Positions 1 through 11,118 of a stretch of DNA of 64,000 bases are shown in pieces. This DNA is from Corinectria fuckeliana (Eukaryota > Ascomycota > Sordariomycetes > Hypocreales > Nectriaceae). The stretch covers positions 1 through 64,000 of the forward strand of contig WPDH01000017.1 in the NCBI GenBank assembly GCA_019137255.1, given 5' to 3'. Both the position numbers and the translations under genes were made by a program. Numbering within the stretch: position 1 is the first letter of the stretch; every line of letters starts with the position of its first letter. The notes below the pieces were generated by a model, which worked only from the letters and a program-made list of their open reading frames with translations, had not been told where the DNA came from and searched no databases.

Positions 1-586
1 GTTGCGCCCCCCCGGGGATACCTGCCCCAGTGACTCCCTCAGCCCCCCCTCCCTCCTCCCCCTCCCCCCCCCGAAAATAAGCCCCCCCCCCCCCAAAGTC
101 CCGGGACACTCCCCCTCCGGATTTCCATCCCCTCCCGCCCCTCTACCTCTTCTACATCCCTCCTCGCTTTTGTTCCCTCCCTCTCTTCCTCCCACTTTCA
201 TCAACTACTTTCTCACGACCATCCCACCCCCTCACTACTCGCCCAATCGCCCAACGGTGCATCTCCGTCGTCGAGGTCTTCAACAGCCTCTGTCCCCATC
301 GACACCCTTTAAGCCAACTTTCCATGACCAGAATACAACCATCTCCAATGACCATAAACACGATCAAGTCCACCGCAGACACCCTTTAAACGCCACGGGA
401 GCGCGAGCGCGAGCGAGGAGCTAGGAGTCGAGAGCGAGAGCGAGAGAGATTGCAGGAGACTACGAGCCACACGATATTCAACCATCGTGCCATCAGGTCC
501 AACCCAATTGTCTGTTTACCCAGCGCCACCGTGCTGTCGCCCTCCGTCGCCCAACCGCCAAACGGAAACGCGACTCGGCCATCAAG
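1..586. other. Upstream region and 5' leader of the C2H2 factor gene, C/T-rich
   Basis: No gene is supported here. The first 120 bases are almost pure C/T with long C runs. Bases 400-450 hold a purine-rich GAGCGAGAGCG-like stretch. Open frames in this region translate to low-complexity proline/serine-rich peptides and are rejected as coding. It most likely holds the promoter and 5' leader of the gene starting at 587. Confidence 0.5.
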
Positions 587-3169
587 ATGCCTGGCGCAAG
601 CGTCGCAGCCCTCCCGCCCCCCGCGGCCTCGACATCGTCCTCTCGAAAGCCCGCCCTGGCACCCGAGCGCAAGTACAAGTGCCAGTTTTGCAACCGGGCC
701 TTCAGTAGGAGCGAACACCGAAGTCGACACGAGCGATCACGTATGTGCCACCCAAGGCCCCCTCCCCAAGTCTCTCCATCCGATCATCACCCCACGACCC
801 CTCCGTCAACCCTTGCTTCTCGCATCAGCTAACCATCTTCTAGACACTAAGGAACGTCCCTTCAAGTGCATGAAGTGTAGAAGTACATTTGTGCGTCGCG
901 ACCTTCTCCTCAGACATGACCGAACCGTCCACGCCAAGGATGGCGGCATCCCCCTACACAGCGATGGCAAGCGCCGGGCCGGTCCCAAGACCCGCGCCAT
1001 CAACACCCCTTCCAAGTCTACCATCGCTATTGACACGTCAACTTTGGAGCAAATGGAGGCCGGTAACGATGGAATATTTGATGTCGAGGCTGCCGCCATG
1101 CTCGTAGCCGACCTTCACCACAAAGCCACTGCTGAGATGCGCGGTGACGACAGCTATGAGGATGGCGCATCTATGGCATACTCCCATGGCTCATCCATCC
1201 TGGAGTCAACCGTGACATATCCGTCCGGCGCCATCGCCCTGCCCCAAGTCCAGTGGGAGGGTTTCATGCCCCAGTCGGTCAACGAGCCCAAGACGCACTC
1301 CATCACTTCGAGCGCCTCAGGATCCTTCGAGTCACATCCGTCCTTTGTAAGTGGGAGCACCCTGCAACCCCATTCCAACCAGCTTCCTCCCATCGGCGGT
1401 CAGAGCTGTAATGGACTCGTGCCTGCTCTCCAGTCCATGATCAACTCATTGCCCAACTCCACCGCTGGTACTTCAATTCCTTCGAACCCCTGGACCGCCG
1501 AATCCTCCCCGGCCGGTTTCAAGGCTCCCCAGGTCTCTAGCGATGACGAGCGCAACACCATTCTGGACCACATCCGCAGCAGCGATAACGAACATGCCAT
1601 CCCGGACGGCTTTCGTCTCCCGGGCCTAGGCTCCCTCAATCGATACCTGTCAACTTACTTCGGTCTATTTCACCACCACCTTCCTTTCCTGCATCCAGCC
1701 TCGTTCAACCCCACCAAGGTGTCGCCTCCTCTTCTGCTAGCAGTTCTCAGCATTGGTGCACTCTACGCCTTTGACCAGGACCAGGCTTATATGCTCCACA
1801 TTGGCTCCAAAGTCCTTGTCAACCTGTTCCTTCAGAACAAGGAGAACTTCAGCTCTCGTAAATGTCCTCTCTGGACTATGCAGAGCTCTCTTCTCAACAT
1901 GATCTTTTCCAGCTGGAGCGGTGATCCCAAAGGCCTAGAGTGGGCGTGTTCGATCAAAAGTCTACTTGCCAACATGGTCGCGGGCAATCGTTACGAGCTC
2001 AAGCTTCGCCAGGAGGCTCGTGGTACGGCCAAGGCCACCCGCGCTGAGTGGGTTGAGGATGAGGGCTGCCGACGCACTTACTACGCGGTCTATATCTTCT
2101 TCGGCCTGTTAACCATGACTTACAACCACACCCCAGCAATCAGCTTCAACGAATTTGAGGACCTTCAGTTGCCCTCCACCGAAGCCCTGTGGAATATGCA
2201 AGGCGTTGATGACACAAACTGGCCTGAACACCTCAAGGCTACCGCTGCCGTGACCTTTATGGACGCTCATGACAACCTATTCCAGGGCGAGACCCTTCGC
2301 TACAGCGCTTTCGCGGCTCGTGTCATGATCAATGCCCTCTTCCTCGAGGTCTGGTATCACAAGCGTAGCCCTGAGGCCCTACAGGACGTCGTCACCGAGT
2401 ACAAGCTGCGACTTGCATTGGAGACGTGGGAGAAATCTCTCGAACTCTGTGAACCCGAGGCCGTTGTGGTTCCTCTCAGTGCACCCCACAAGGGCCACCC
2501 CCTCATCTTTAACTCCAAGGCTATGTACCGGAATGCCCGTACCCGCCTCGAGGTAGACCTTAAGGCGGTGCAGGAGGCCATGCGGTATCATGACCCTTAC
2601 GAGGTTGCGGCGGCCATGTCGAACGCTCGGGATCGCGTAAAGCGATCGAGCGAGATGATTAAGGTTATTGAAGAGTGCTACAACTGCATCGAGACAGCCG
2701 TCTTGCAGGGCGTTCGATGGGTCGCTCGTACATCGCCTACTAACTGGAGCGTGGAGCATCCGCTCTGCGGGATGGATCTGATGATCGTCCTGTCGTTGTG
2801 GCTGTATCGTCTGGAACATGACGAGGAGCCCGCGACCCAGGAAGAATTGGCCATGTACGATAAGGTCCGCCAGCTATTTGTCAAGGATCTGGACGAGAAC
2901 TACATGTCGAAGCTGAGCTCCGTCGTCGCCCGACTGTGGGGCTCTATGCTCGACGAAGTTGTAGTTTGGGGGTAAGTTACCCAAACCAGGCGCTATCTAA
3001 TACTGTTCATTATGCTAACCAAGTTGATAGAATTACCCGATTGATGGGCGAGGCCTTCAAGCTCCATTCTCAGGCTCTCATTGGCTATGTCGACGACCCT
3101 GAAGCATCCTCGAATGTCTCTACCCCCTCGATGACCTCGCAGGGGGCAGACGAGGATAGCGTGTACTAA
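587..3169 (+). CDS. C2H2 zinc-finger transcription factor with fungal-specific regulatory domain
   Basis: This encodes a predicted nuclear DNA-binding regulator of 806 aa. The exons are 587-740, 844-2971 and 3031-3169. The first intron (741-843) lies inside the last histidine codon of finger 1, and splicing restores a classical H-TKERP-F linker. Finger 1 spans about residues 30-52 (C-x2-C-x12-H-x3-H) and finger 2 about 58-81. From about residue 310 to 600 lies a fungal-specific transcription factor middle homology region, beginning near LGSLNRYLSTYFGLFHHHLPFLHP. The region between is Ser/Thr/Pro-rich and probably disordered. The C-terminal exon adds an acidic tail ending in DEDSVY. The ATG at 587 is chosen because it opens the reading frame that contains finger 1. 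The two-finger plus middle-domain architecture is known in ascomycete regulators of carbon, stress or development. I cannot assign a specific target pathway. Confidence 0.88.
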
Positions 3170-4590
3170 TCTAATCGACCATGATTGAAACGACATTTTC
3201 TTTGTGTGCCTTCGGGCTGGGTTGGGCTTTTCCTTGTCTCCTAAGCATATACCTCTGCTTGATTTGCTTGATGGTTGTTATTTCCTTGTGCGTCATTTGG
3301 CTCCCGGCGCGAAAAGGCTTCGGTGAGGGAGTTGGACTCTTCTCATTTTCCTTGTCGTGTTTCCTAGGGTTTCGATCTCATTGTCTCCTTCGCGATGCCC
3401 GAGACAGGGCGGGCGGTCGTGGTGTCTGCACTTTAACAATACTGGTTTTCTTTTGGCTTGCTAATGGGCATAACGCGCCCTTCTGTTTTGGCATGGTTTC
3501 TGGGATCACTGGCATTAATCGGAGGGACAGGGAACGGTATACGGGGTTTCGCAAGGGCTTGCGCCCCGGGCAGAGGGAATTGGATCTTTGCGCGAAGAAT
3601 GCGCAGGCCAATGACTGCGATTGGCAGGATGATTGGCTGGTCCATGATGGTGTGTCCTTCTGCTTTCTCTGTTCGATATGCAACACCTATTTTGTTTTAA
3701 TATTGGCAGCTCTCTCCTACTTGTTTGCTTTCTGCTGGCTCGGCTTTCTCTCCTATGGATTTTTCCTTCTCTCTCCTCTTTCACATTTTTCCCCCTCTAC
3801 TGCGTCTTATTTCAGATACCTTGTTCGATATACAGATTGCTCGTTTGCGGCCATGTATTATGGAAGTGTGGTATGCACGGGGATGCGGTTGGAAGCCAGC
3901 GGACCAGCCACTTGGCGTCGCAAATCGTTGAGGGAAGACTGGTTTGCTCGCCCGTGTGTAGATGATTAGTGTTTGCTTTTGAATAATCACATACCTGTCC
4001 ACCTGTCAACCATTGGCCTTAAAACCCGTGCTCTCCTTATTTCTGTGCAGCATGCTCGGCTGCTTCTACCCTAACTGTATTCAATTTTCATGAAACGGCA
4101 TAGTGTCAACCCCCCCCCCCCCCCCCAAGATTTCAACTACCACCGTGCCCCATTTGCTCAGAATTGAATGAAAGAGAGGGGAAAACTGACCCTTTCATGT
4201 TATTGGCTGATCTGACAGCTCGCTACTCAGTATGGAACTTGCCCTCGTACAGCCGCCGACGTTTGCCCGGGAGGATTCGCCCTGTCTGTGGTCTTACTGG
4301 GTCGTACCTTTCTAACTCGCAAGGGGCAACCTAGCACCGGCCTCTGCCTTCCTTGCGAGTTTCGCTTGCGCCTGTCCAGCCATTGCCTTTCCTGAGCGAG
4401 GCGCTCTTTCCCTCAGTGTTCATCGTTGAGATACTGGGGGCAGTCGCAAATCTTGCTCTCGTAGACGGACCCGGAGTGCAGGCACATTGACCAGATTGCC
4501 AGACAGACTCGTCTCTGTCAACATGGTTCGTGCCAGTTTCCCTCTGTGACATCGGATGGGCAAGCCTCACCTTGAGCACCATTCTCCGCC
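3170..4590. other. Intergenic region with 3' UTR and a C17 homopolymer
   Basis: No convincing gene is present. A 262-codon plus-strand frame starts just after the transcription factor stop, but it is T-rich with no recognisable domain, so I read it as 3' UTR and spacer. A run of 17 C lies at 4110-4126. The last few hundred bases should contain the promoter of the GH16 gene at 4591. Confidence 0.5.
4110..4126. repeat. Poly-C homopolymer (17 nt)
   Basis: An uninterrupted run of C is seen in the spacer between the C2H2 factor and the GH16 gene. It is a likely site of length polymorphism or sequencing error. Confidence 0.9.
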
Positions 4591-5734
4591 ATGAAACCAC
4601 TCTTGCTATTACTGACTACTGGAGCGTGTTTTGCCTCGAGTCGGTGCGAATGCGGGTACACAGCTAGGGCTTCTGGTGATGAGCAGCCCATGGTATTCAT
4701 GGACCTCTTGGAAACAGACTTCACTCAAATCAGCGACCTCTCGAACAATTCAGACTGGATACGGCAGCAGTTCAAGGTCTCGGCGGAGAATGGACGCGGC
4801 GAATATGGCAAGTCATTCATGCCCAGCAACATCGTTGCCCAGTCGAAAGAGGGCGAAGCCCCGTCCAGCAGCGACTCTGGCCTGGGGCTGCGTGTGGGAA
4901 GTGCCGTTGGAGACGATGCAGTACCCGCAGCAGAGATCGATACGGCAAGGCTTGATTTCCACTGGGGGTCCTACCGAGCTGGAATGAAGCTGACAGCGAC
5001 CAATGGCACATGTGCCGCCTTCTTTTGGGTGCGTGCGTTGAGCTCGTGGCATTCTCACGATGGTTATAGTTGACGTAAATTCGGCTTAGTACTTGAACGA
5101 TACGCAAGAAATCGACGTCGAGTTTCTCTCGAGAGAATTCGACCACGAGGAGGGCGTCTATCCCGTTAACCTTGTCATCCAGTCCAGGGAGTCGAGAGAG
5201 GCGGGCTACGATGCCAGCAAGACGGGGACATTCAAACGAGTCAACCTAGACTTTGATCCAACGGCCGGCTTTCACGAATACCGATTCGACTACGCGCCTG
5301 GGTATGTGGTGTTCTACACGGACAGCAAGCAGGTAGCTGCGATGCACGGTAGCTCGATGCCTTCAGCTGCAGGCCATCTTATTCTTCAGCACTGGAGCAA
5401 CGGCAATCCCAAGTGGTCCGGAGGGCCTCCAACCGAGGACGCCATGATGAGAGTAAGCTATGTAAAGGCATACTTCAATTCTTCGGATGAGCAGCGTCAT
5501 GCGACGTTGACGCGCCGGTGCCGGGATACGGGGACCAATGAGGCAGTGTGCGTGATTCCAGATGTGACGGCAGCAAACGCAAGCACAGGAGGGGTGTTCT
5601 TAAGCGAGGAGGGGAACGTGACAGGATCAGGGACAAATGATAACGAGGAGAGCCATGGTGGGCGGCACCTGTCGAAAGTAGGGTCGCTAATGGTGGCAAC
5701 GGTGGCGGTAATGGTCTTATTATGGGCGGATTAG
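4591..5734 (+). CDS. Secreted GPI-type glycoside hydrolase family 16 protein (Crh-like)
   Basis: This is a predicted cell-wall glucan/chitin-modifying enzyme of 360 aa with exons 4591-5028 and 5090-5734. The N-terminus is a signal peptide (MKPLLLLLTTGACFASS). The concanavalin-like GH16 fold carries the catalytic signature E-I-D-V-E at residues 153-157, just after the single 61-nt intron; the two glutamates would be nucleophile and acid/base. A conserved HWSNGNPKWSGGPP segment follows near the substrate cleft. The C-terminus is Ser/Thr/Asn-rich and ends in a hydrophobic stretch (VGSLMVATVAVMVLLWAD), typical of a GPI-anchor signal. Family members act on the outer face of the plasma membrane or in the wall, often as transglycosylases linking chitin to beta-glucan. 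Whether this one is a Crh transglycosylase or a glucanase cannot be decided by eye. Confidence 0.88.
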
Positions 5735-6597
5735 CGTGAAGATGGGTCTTTTTCTTGAGCATTGCACGCAAGGCAGATGGAGGCTGGACTGGGGGGAGGG
5801 GGGTTATGGAGCGCCCCTGAGACAATAGTAGCTCCTAGGGAGGGTTCAGCCGGACAGGCTTTAGATTTCGTTGACGGAGAGATGGTAAAGTGAGTTGACA
5901 GTTTTGCCCCAATCAAGTGTCTTGGTGTGGCTAGAGGCAACTAGAAGCTGATGATGATGATTAGTGGTGAAAGTCTGAGACAAAAAAAAGGGTGAAGACG
6001 ATGAGGTTGAAAGAGCTTGTCGGGTTCGGCCAAGTAGGAGGCAATGCAAGCACATACAACAACATGGTAAAACCGAGTTGATTTGCAAGGCTGTTGATGG
6101 CTCCTAGCAGACGGGGATGTTGGTCTCTAACTTAATTAGACATGGGCAGACACGGCTGAAGAGGTATGAATAAAAGTTGAACAGCTTGAAGTTGGAGAGT
6201 TTAAAGACGAGCCTAAAGTAAGACATAGCCGAGCATCTATGACCGCCACGGCATAACTTAGTCGCAGTCTAGACTACGGCAGACGATGGTCACGGTCATC
6301 TGATGCAGCCCTACGGTGATGGGCAGCATCACACTGCAGGATTCGTTGGAAGAAAAGCAAAACAAGTCGAGAGTTGAGCTTGGTAGGCATAGAATCAAGT
6401 GGCAAAGAGGCAAATAACGAGACTAGGGGTCGGCGAGAACAGGGAGAGGAAAAGGGATATAAAGAGGGCATGCCTATCCGTCCGTTCATATTCATTCGTC
6501 CCGAGTGGCTTCGGCTCATAACAGACCCCGCAACGCTTCCAGATTACAGCATACGTTTATTTCAGCCTCGATCCAACCAACACTCGCGCCCTCCACC
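5735..6597. other. Intergenic region between the GH16 and GH64 genes
   Basis: No gene is supported; the open frames are short and without family features. A GATATAAAGAGG element near 6456 is a reasonable TATA box about 140 nt upstream of the GH64 start. Confidence 0.45.
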
Positions 6598-7755
6598 ATG
6601 ACAAAAGACTACCTCGACATTGTCCTTGAGAACCGAACCGGCGCGCCCATGCTCTATGCCCACATCACAGGCCGCAGACTGCAAGACGCCGAGAGAGATG
6701 TCGGCCCGATGATGATGAAGTCGGACGGAGTGACGTCGCTCATGCTGGCGTCGGACGGGGCGCTCCACCAGTCGGTCGGGGCGGACAACGGGATCCGTGT
6801 CGGCGGCCCGGGTGCCAAGAAGAAGGTACGGATCCCCCGGTTAGCCGGCGGCCGCATCTACTTCAGCAAGGGCCGGCCGCTCACGTTCTACGTCAACCCG
6901 GGACCGGCCCTGGTGGAGCCTTCGCCGATGAACCCGACAGACGTCAACTATGACATTGAATGGACCTTTGCCGAACTCACCTTCAACAAGTGGCAGGTGT
7001 TTGCCAACGTCTCGTTCGTTGACTTCTTGAACATCCCCGTCGCTCTCGGCCTGACCAGCGACGAGGGCCGCGCCAAGGAAGTCGTCGGTATGCCCGAGGG
7101 TGCCGTCTCTACCATCGCAGAGCGACTCGAAGAGCTCGGGAGCCCTTGGAGGAAGTTGGTCGTCAGGTCTCAGTCGGGGGCGCTCCTCCGCATCCTCAGC
7201 CCCAACTCCGGGGAAGAGGTATTCCCGGGCTTGTTCAAGGGCTTCTTCCGTGACTACGTCGATGCGGTCTGGAAGCATTACGAAAAGACGGACCTATTTG
7301 TCGACACCCAGCGCGAGTGGGGAGTGCTCAGGGGTCGTGTCCGAGAAGGGCAGCTTCAGTTCGACGGGAAGTACTCCTTCTCGTTCGAGAAACCCTCAAC
7401 CAAGGATATCCTTACATGCAATACCGGCGCCTTTGCAGTCCGGAGCCCTCGAGACGAGAGGGAGGAGGCGAGACTCAACGTCGGAGCCCGACTTGCGGCA
7501 GCCTTTAATCGAACGACGCTCCTGGCGAACAACAAGCAGCCGCATGGCGAGGCGGTCAAGAACTACTACGTCCACAAACCGATCAACCACTACGCGCGAC
7601 TCTGCCACAAGATGTCGGTTGCGGGTCGCGGGTATGCTTTTCCGTATGACGACGTTTCTGCGGGTAATGCTGTTGATCAGTCGGGCTTCGTGAACGATGA
7701 GAATCCCAAGGTGTTGACGGTGACTGCTGGAGGACATCGGATGGGAGATCTTTAA
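6598..7755 (+). CDS. GH64 beta-1,3-glucanase-like protein, no signal peptide
   Basis: This is an intronless gene of 385 aa. The product resembles glycoside hydrolase family 64 (laminaripentaose-producing beta-1,3-glucanases with a thaumatin-like fold). Supporting segments are the N-terminal beta-rich part with GGRIYFSKGRPLTFYVNPG and the central VNYDIEWTFAELTFN followed by VSFVDFLNIPVALGL. The C-terminal part contains TCNTGAF and the NYYVHKPINHYARLCHK segment. Family enzymes cleave beta-1,3-glucan chains. The start at 6598 follows a CACC context and the protein begins MTKDYLDIVLEN, with no hydrophobic leader. An upstream in-frame ATG at 6505 adds only polar residues and does not create a signal peptide. 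The enzyme would therefore be cytosolic or unconventionally secreted. It is neighbour to another wall-active gene (GH16), but the two are about 860 bp apart and not obviously co-regulated. Confidence 0.85.
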   Translation: MTKDYLDIVLENRTGAPMLYAHITGRRLQDAERDVGPMMMKSDGVTSLMLASDGALHQSVGADNGIRVGGPGAKKKVRIPRLAGGRIYFSKGRPLTFYVNPGPALVEPSPMNPTDVNYDIEWTFAELTFNKWQVFANVSFVDFLNIPVALGLTSDEGRAKEVVGMPEGAVSTIAERLEELGSPWRKLVVRSQSGALLRILSPNSGEEVFPGLFKGFFRDYVDAVWKHYEKTDLFVDTQREWGVLRGRVREGQLQFDGKYSFSFEKPSTKDILTCNTGAFAVRSPRDEREEARLNVGARLAAAFNRTTLLANNKQPHGEAVKNYYVHKPINHYARLCHKMSVAGRGYAFPYDDVSAGNAVDQSGFVNDENPKVLTVTAGGHRMGDL

Positions 7756-8772
7756 CGAAGAGACCGTGAGAAGGGGATTTGAAATGTTCTACTGTTTTCA
7801 GGATACATGTGTAAGTAGTTGGAAATCACTACGTATGTCTCAATCTTGTTGAATTCTTACTCTTACGGTTGCAGTTCTCACATAAGAAACAGCGGAAGAA
7901 GCGGTTGGCCGCCATCGATCAATGTACCAGCTTGCTATACCTAAAACTGGCTTGACTGGGCCACAGGGCGGAGCACAAGGTACTTGCTTACTTGATACTC
8001 GTGATACTTGAAACCCTCTTGATGACAGAGAGAGGACAGCGATGCTATATGTAGATGACTTTGCAGCAGGTGTCATCCGTTCCCATGCAGTTGAGTGCAT
8101 CCCTCGCACCGCATGGGTGCTGAAAGATGACGGGGCGGGTTCAAACAGCTAATTAGGTACCATAAGCTAAGCTAAGGCAGGTAATAGGGGGTGCTCGCGT
8201 GTGTGCCATGGACCGCCCGAAATAGTTGACATACGTACCTTTAGTAAGTGCCCAAGGTACCTACCTACTACCTGGAGTAGGTGGGAGCGAAGCATGAAAC
8301 CTGCAGGTTTATTAAAGGTGCCAGTCGTGCAAGGAAAGAGCAGCACAGCCCTGTGACCGCCGCTGCTGCCCCAACCAATCCTTACTAAGTCTGCTTCCAC
8401 CCATTGGATCCCTCCATCCAGTCGCCGTTCAGCCCAAAGAACTTCCCTTGGGTTGGAAATCGGAGGATTCCTTTCTTCCCACCTAGATTATCCTCTGATT
8501 CTTCTCCGTCGGACTGACACGCGGCCGAGCTAAATGATCCGAATCGACCTCGGCGGCATTCGTCTTCCCATCATATCTACGAATATCTACGTATATATCC
8601 AATATATCCCACTTGACCACCCTTGCGCACCCTAGACACCCTAGACACCGCCATCATACATCATGCCTCGGTCTTGACCAGGAGAAAACAAGCTCAAACG
8701 TCTCCAATCCTCCTTGGTTTCGACCCGTCCTCATAGTCTCTGATACCTTGCGCCCTGGCCACATCCCTCACC
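7756..8772. other. Intergenic region with GGTACCTA-type motifs
   Basis: No gene is supported. Between about 8150 and 8290 there is a cluster of TAGGTACC, GGTACCTACCTACTACC and related words. Around 8575-8610 there is TATCTACGAATATCTACGTATATATCC-like AT-rich sequence, and at about 8629-8650 a tandem CACCCTAGA. This is the likely promoter of the Zn2Cys6 gene. Confidence 0.45.
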
Positions 8773-10860
8773 ATGGTCTACTGCGGCAAACCCTCCAAGG
8801 GCTGCTCCAAGTGTCGCAAGCGCAAGATACGCGTAAGTCTACCCGTTCAAGAAAACCACATCCACCACCACTTCCAACGACGGCCAGGGCGAGGACGACG
8901 CTGAAGTCGCCGTGTCTACTGTCCCCCCCTACTGCCTACCTAGTTCGCCCGTCCAACACAAATCTCGAGTCTGTGCTGACTTGCCAATGCCAAATACTAG
9001 TGCGATCAAAGAGAACCTTCGTGTGGCCAGTGCGAGAAGAGTCAACAGCCATGTCCAGGTTACCGCAACCTGGTTGACCTCATGTTCCGCGACGAGAGCT
9101 CCCATGTAATCAGCAAAGCCGCAAAGACTCGCTCCCGCGCTCAACCGCGGAAGACGGCTCGGACCCCCGGCCCGACGTCACCGTCCCCGTCGCCTCGGCC
9201 CGTCCCGAGCGCCCTTGCTGAGTCCGCCGCCAACAAGTCCGCTGCCCGCCGTAGCCGCTTCCAGGGCCCAGTCCTTTCCGTCCTCACCCCAAGAAGCAGT
9301 AGCTCGCCTTCCCAGGAGAGCACCGATAGCAACGACGGTGATGCTGCCGCCGGCGAGCCATGCCCCCAGGGCCTTTCCGACGAGGCCTTGCTGGCAGATG
9401 CATCGCTCCAGGAACGAGGGCAGGGCTTCTTTTTCTCCCGCTACGTTGCAGCCGACAAAGGTTGTCACCCAAACTTTTCCTTCGTCTACGACGTCTGGAA
9501 GCCCCCGGACTCGGCGCGTGCCCCAGCCGACGCAGTCACCATCAGTATGACGGCCGTGGGTCTCGCAGGGCTCGCCGGCCTCTCTCAGCTAGCAGATTGT
9601 AGAGAGACCATGAACCGAGCCCGTCAGTTCTACGGTATCGCCCTCAAGCTCACCAATGCTGCCCTCTGTGACCCCGTCGAGCGTGTCAAGGATGCCACTT
9701 TGCTCGCCGTCCTGATACTCGGCAGCTATGAGTTCGTCGCTGGGCACAGTCCCCAGACCATGCAGGCATGGCAGGACCACGTAAACGGAGCCGCCGCTCT
9801 CGCCAGCATGAGAGGCCCTGCCCAATTTCAAACAAAAGCTGGAGTTCGCATGTTTCTCATGCTTTCTCAGTCCGTTCTCATTAGCTGCATTCAAAGTGGG
9901 CTGCCGATGCCCCAGGCCATGGTCGACCTCCGAGACGAACTTCAGCCCTCACTTGAGCTCGATGGCCCAGTCTGGCGCGTGGTCGACCCCGTCTACAGAG
10001 CACTCCAGGTCCGCTATGATATCAAAATAGGGAAGCTGCACAACATTGATGACATAGTGGAGCAATTGACGCATATCGACGACGAATTCGCAGTTATATT
10101 ATCTAAGCTACCTCCGTCCTGGAACTACCGACGCATTCAACTGACACGACCAGACCCTCGAGCCCTTGGTCGCTTGTGCCATGTGTACCCTGGTCTCTTA
10201 CAGGCCACGATGTGGAACGGTGTGCGAGCAGCCCGAATGCTTGTGCTAGAGACCATCCTCGAGCAATTTTGTCGGGGCTCCAAGGTTTCTGATCTGGCCT
10301 CGTTGCCAGATCGCTACCATATGCGCCTGGTAAAGACAGTAAAGTTGCTTGGCTTGCTAGGCGAGGCTATTGTGGCGAGCATTCCCCAGCATTTTGGTGT
10401 TGTTAGCTTTCGACAAGCTTGTTCAACTGGAGACTCCGGGGTTGCAGTGTCAAGTCCTACCAAAGAGCAGCGACTCCGCGACATGTCGGCGCCAGCAGGT
10501 CCCGAACTACGCCCCGAGAATAGTCTGGAATCGCAAGGCGAGTCTAGCAGGCCAACGCTCCTCAACCCCACAAGTTCGACTGGCCAGGAAGGAAATGCAG
10601 AACGCTTTATGACCCTGGCGTCCGCAAGCCATACAATTATATGGCCTCTTTACATCCTGGGCATGTCCTCATCTTGTTCTGCTGAGACGAAACAGTACGC
10701 TATCAGCAGACTGCATGCTATTCACCGCGAGACTGGGCTCGAACAGGCTCGGGTTGTTGCCGGGCTGTTGCAAACTAGGGAGGAACCCACCGCACAGAGC
10801 GCAGCTCTCTTCGGTCAGATCCCACCACTACCAGAAGGAGTCTTGCCCGACGTCGTTTAG
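8773..10860 (+). CDS. Zn(2)-Cys(6) fungal-type transcription factor
   Basis: This is a predicted nuclear regulator of 639 aa with exons 8773-8832 and 9001-10860. The 168-nt intron splits the DNA-binding domain after residue 20. The binuclear zinc cluster is complete, with C11, C14, C21, C28, C31 and C38 in the spacing C-x2-C-x6-C-x6-C-x2-C-x6-C. It is preceded by MVYCGKPSKG and followed by PGYRNLVDLMFRDES, a common arrangement in this class. A basic Ser/Pro-rich linker follows (about 50-110), then a helical region with motifs such as MNRARQFYGIALKLTNAAL and LILGSYEFV, typical of the fungal-specific domain (DUF3468/Fungal_trans_2 type). The protein ends LFGQIPPLPEGVLPDVV. Position-specific regulators of secondary metabolism often look like this, but no biosynthetic cluster is next to it, so the target is unknown. 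Confidence 0.9.
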
Positions 10861-11118
10861 ATGCCTACTGTTACGATTGAAGTCCAAGCGTAGACTTGCC
10901 AGCATTTTCTTTGACGCCCCACGTATATGTGTCGGGATTTTATGTTGTTGCATATAGCGACGGAGTTTATGAGGCTGGATACCCAAAGGATGTAGCTGCG
11001 GAGCTTTTGCTTCAGCATGGTTTTCTAGTAACGAGAAAGGACAAAATCAAGCAGGGGCACATACTGATCATCTGTAGACACTTGGACGGGCTCTTGCAAA
11101 GACATGCTCGGCTACCGT

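Noticed and set aside
3181..3969. 262-codon plus-strand open frame directly after the C2H2 factor
   Set aside because: T-rich, Cys/Phe/Leu-biased translation without domain or splice logic; it begins 11 bp after the upstream stop and best fits 3' UTR and spacer.
8629..8650. Telomere-like CACCCTAGA repeats
   Set aside because: Only two imperfect units; they do not form a TTAGGG/CCCTAA array.
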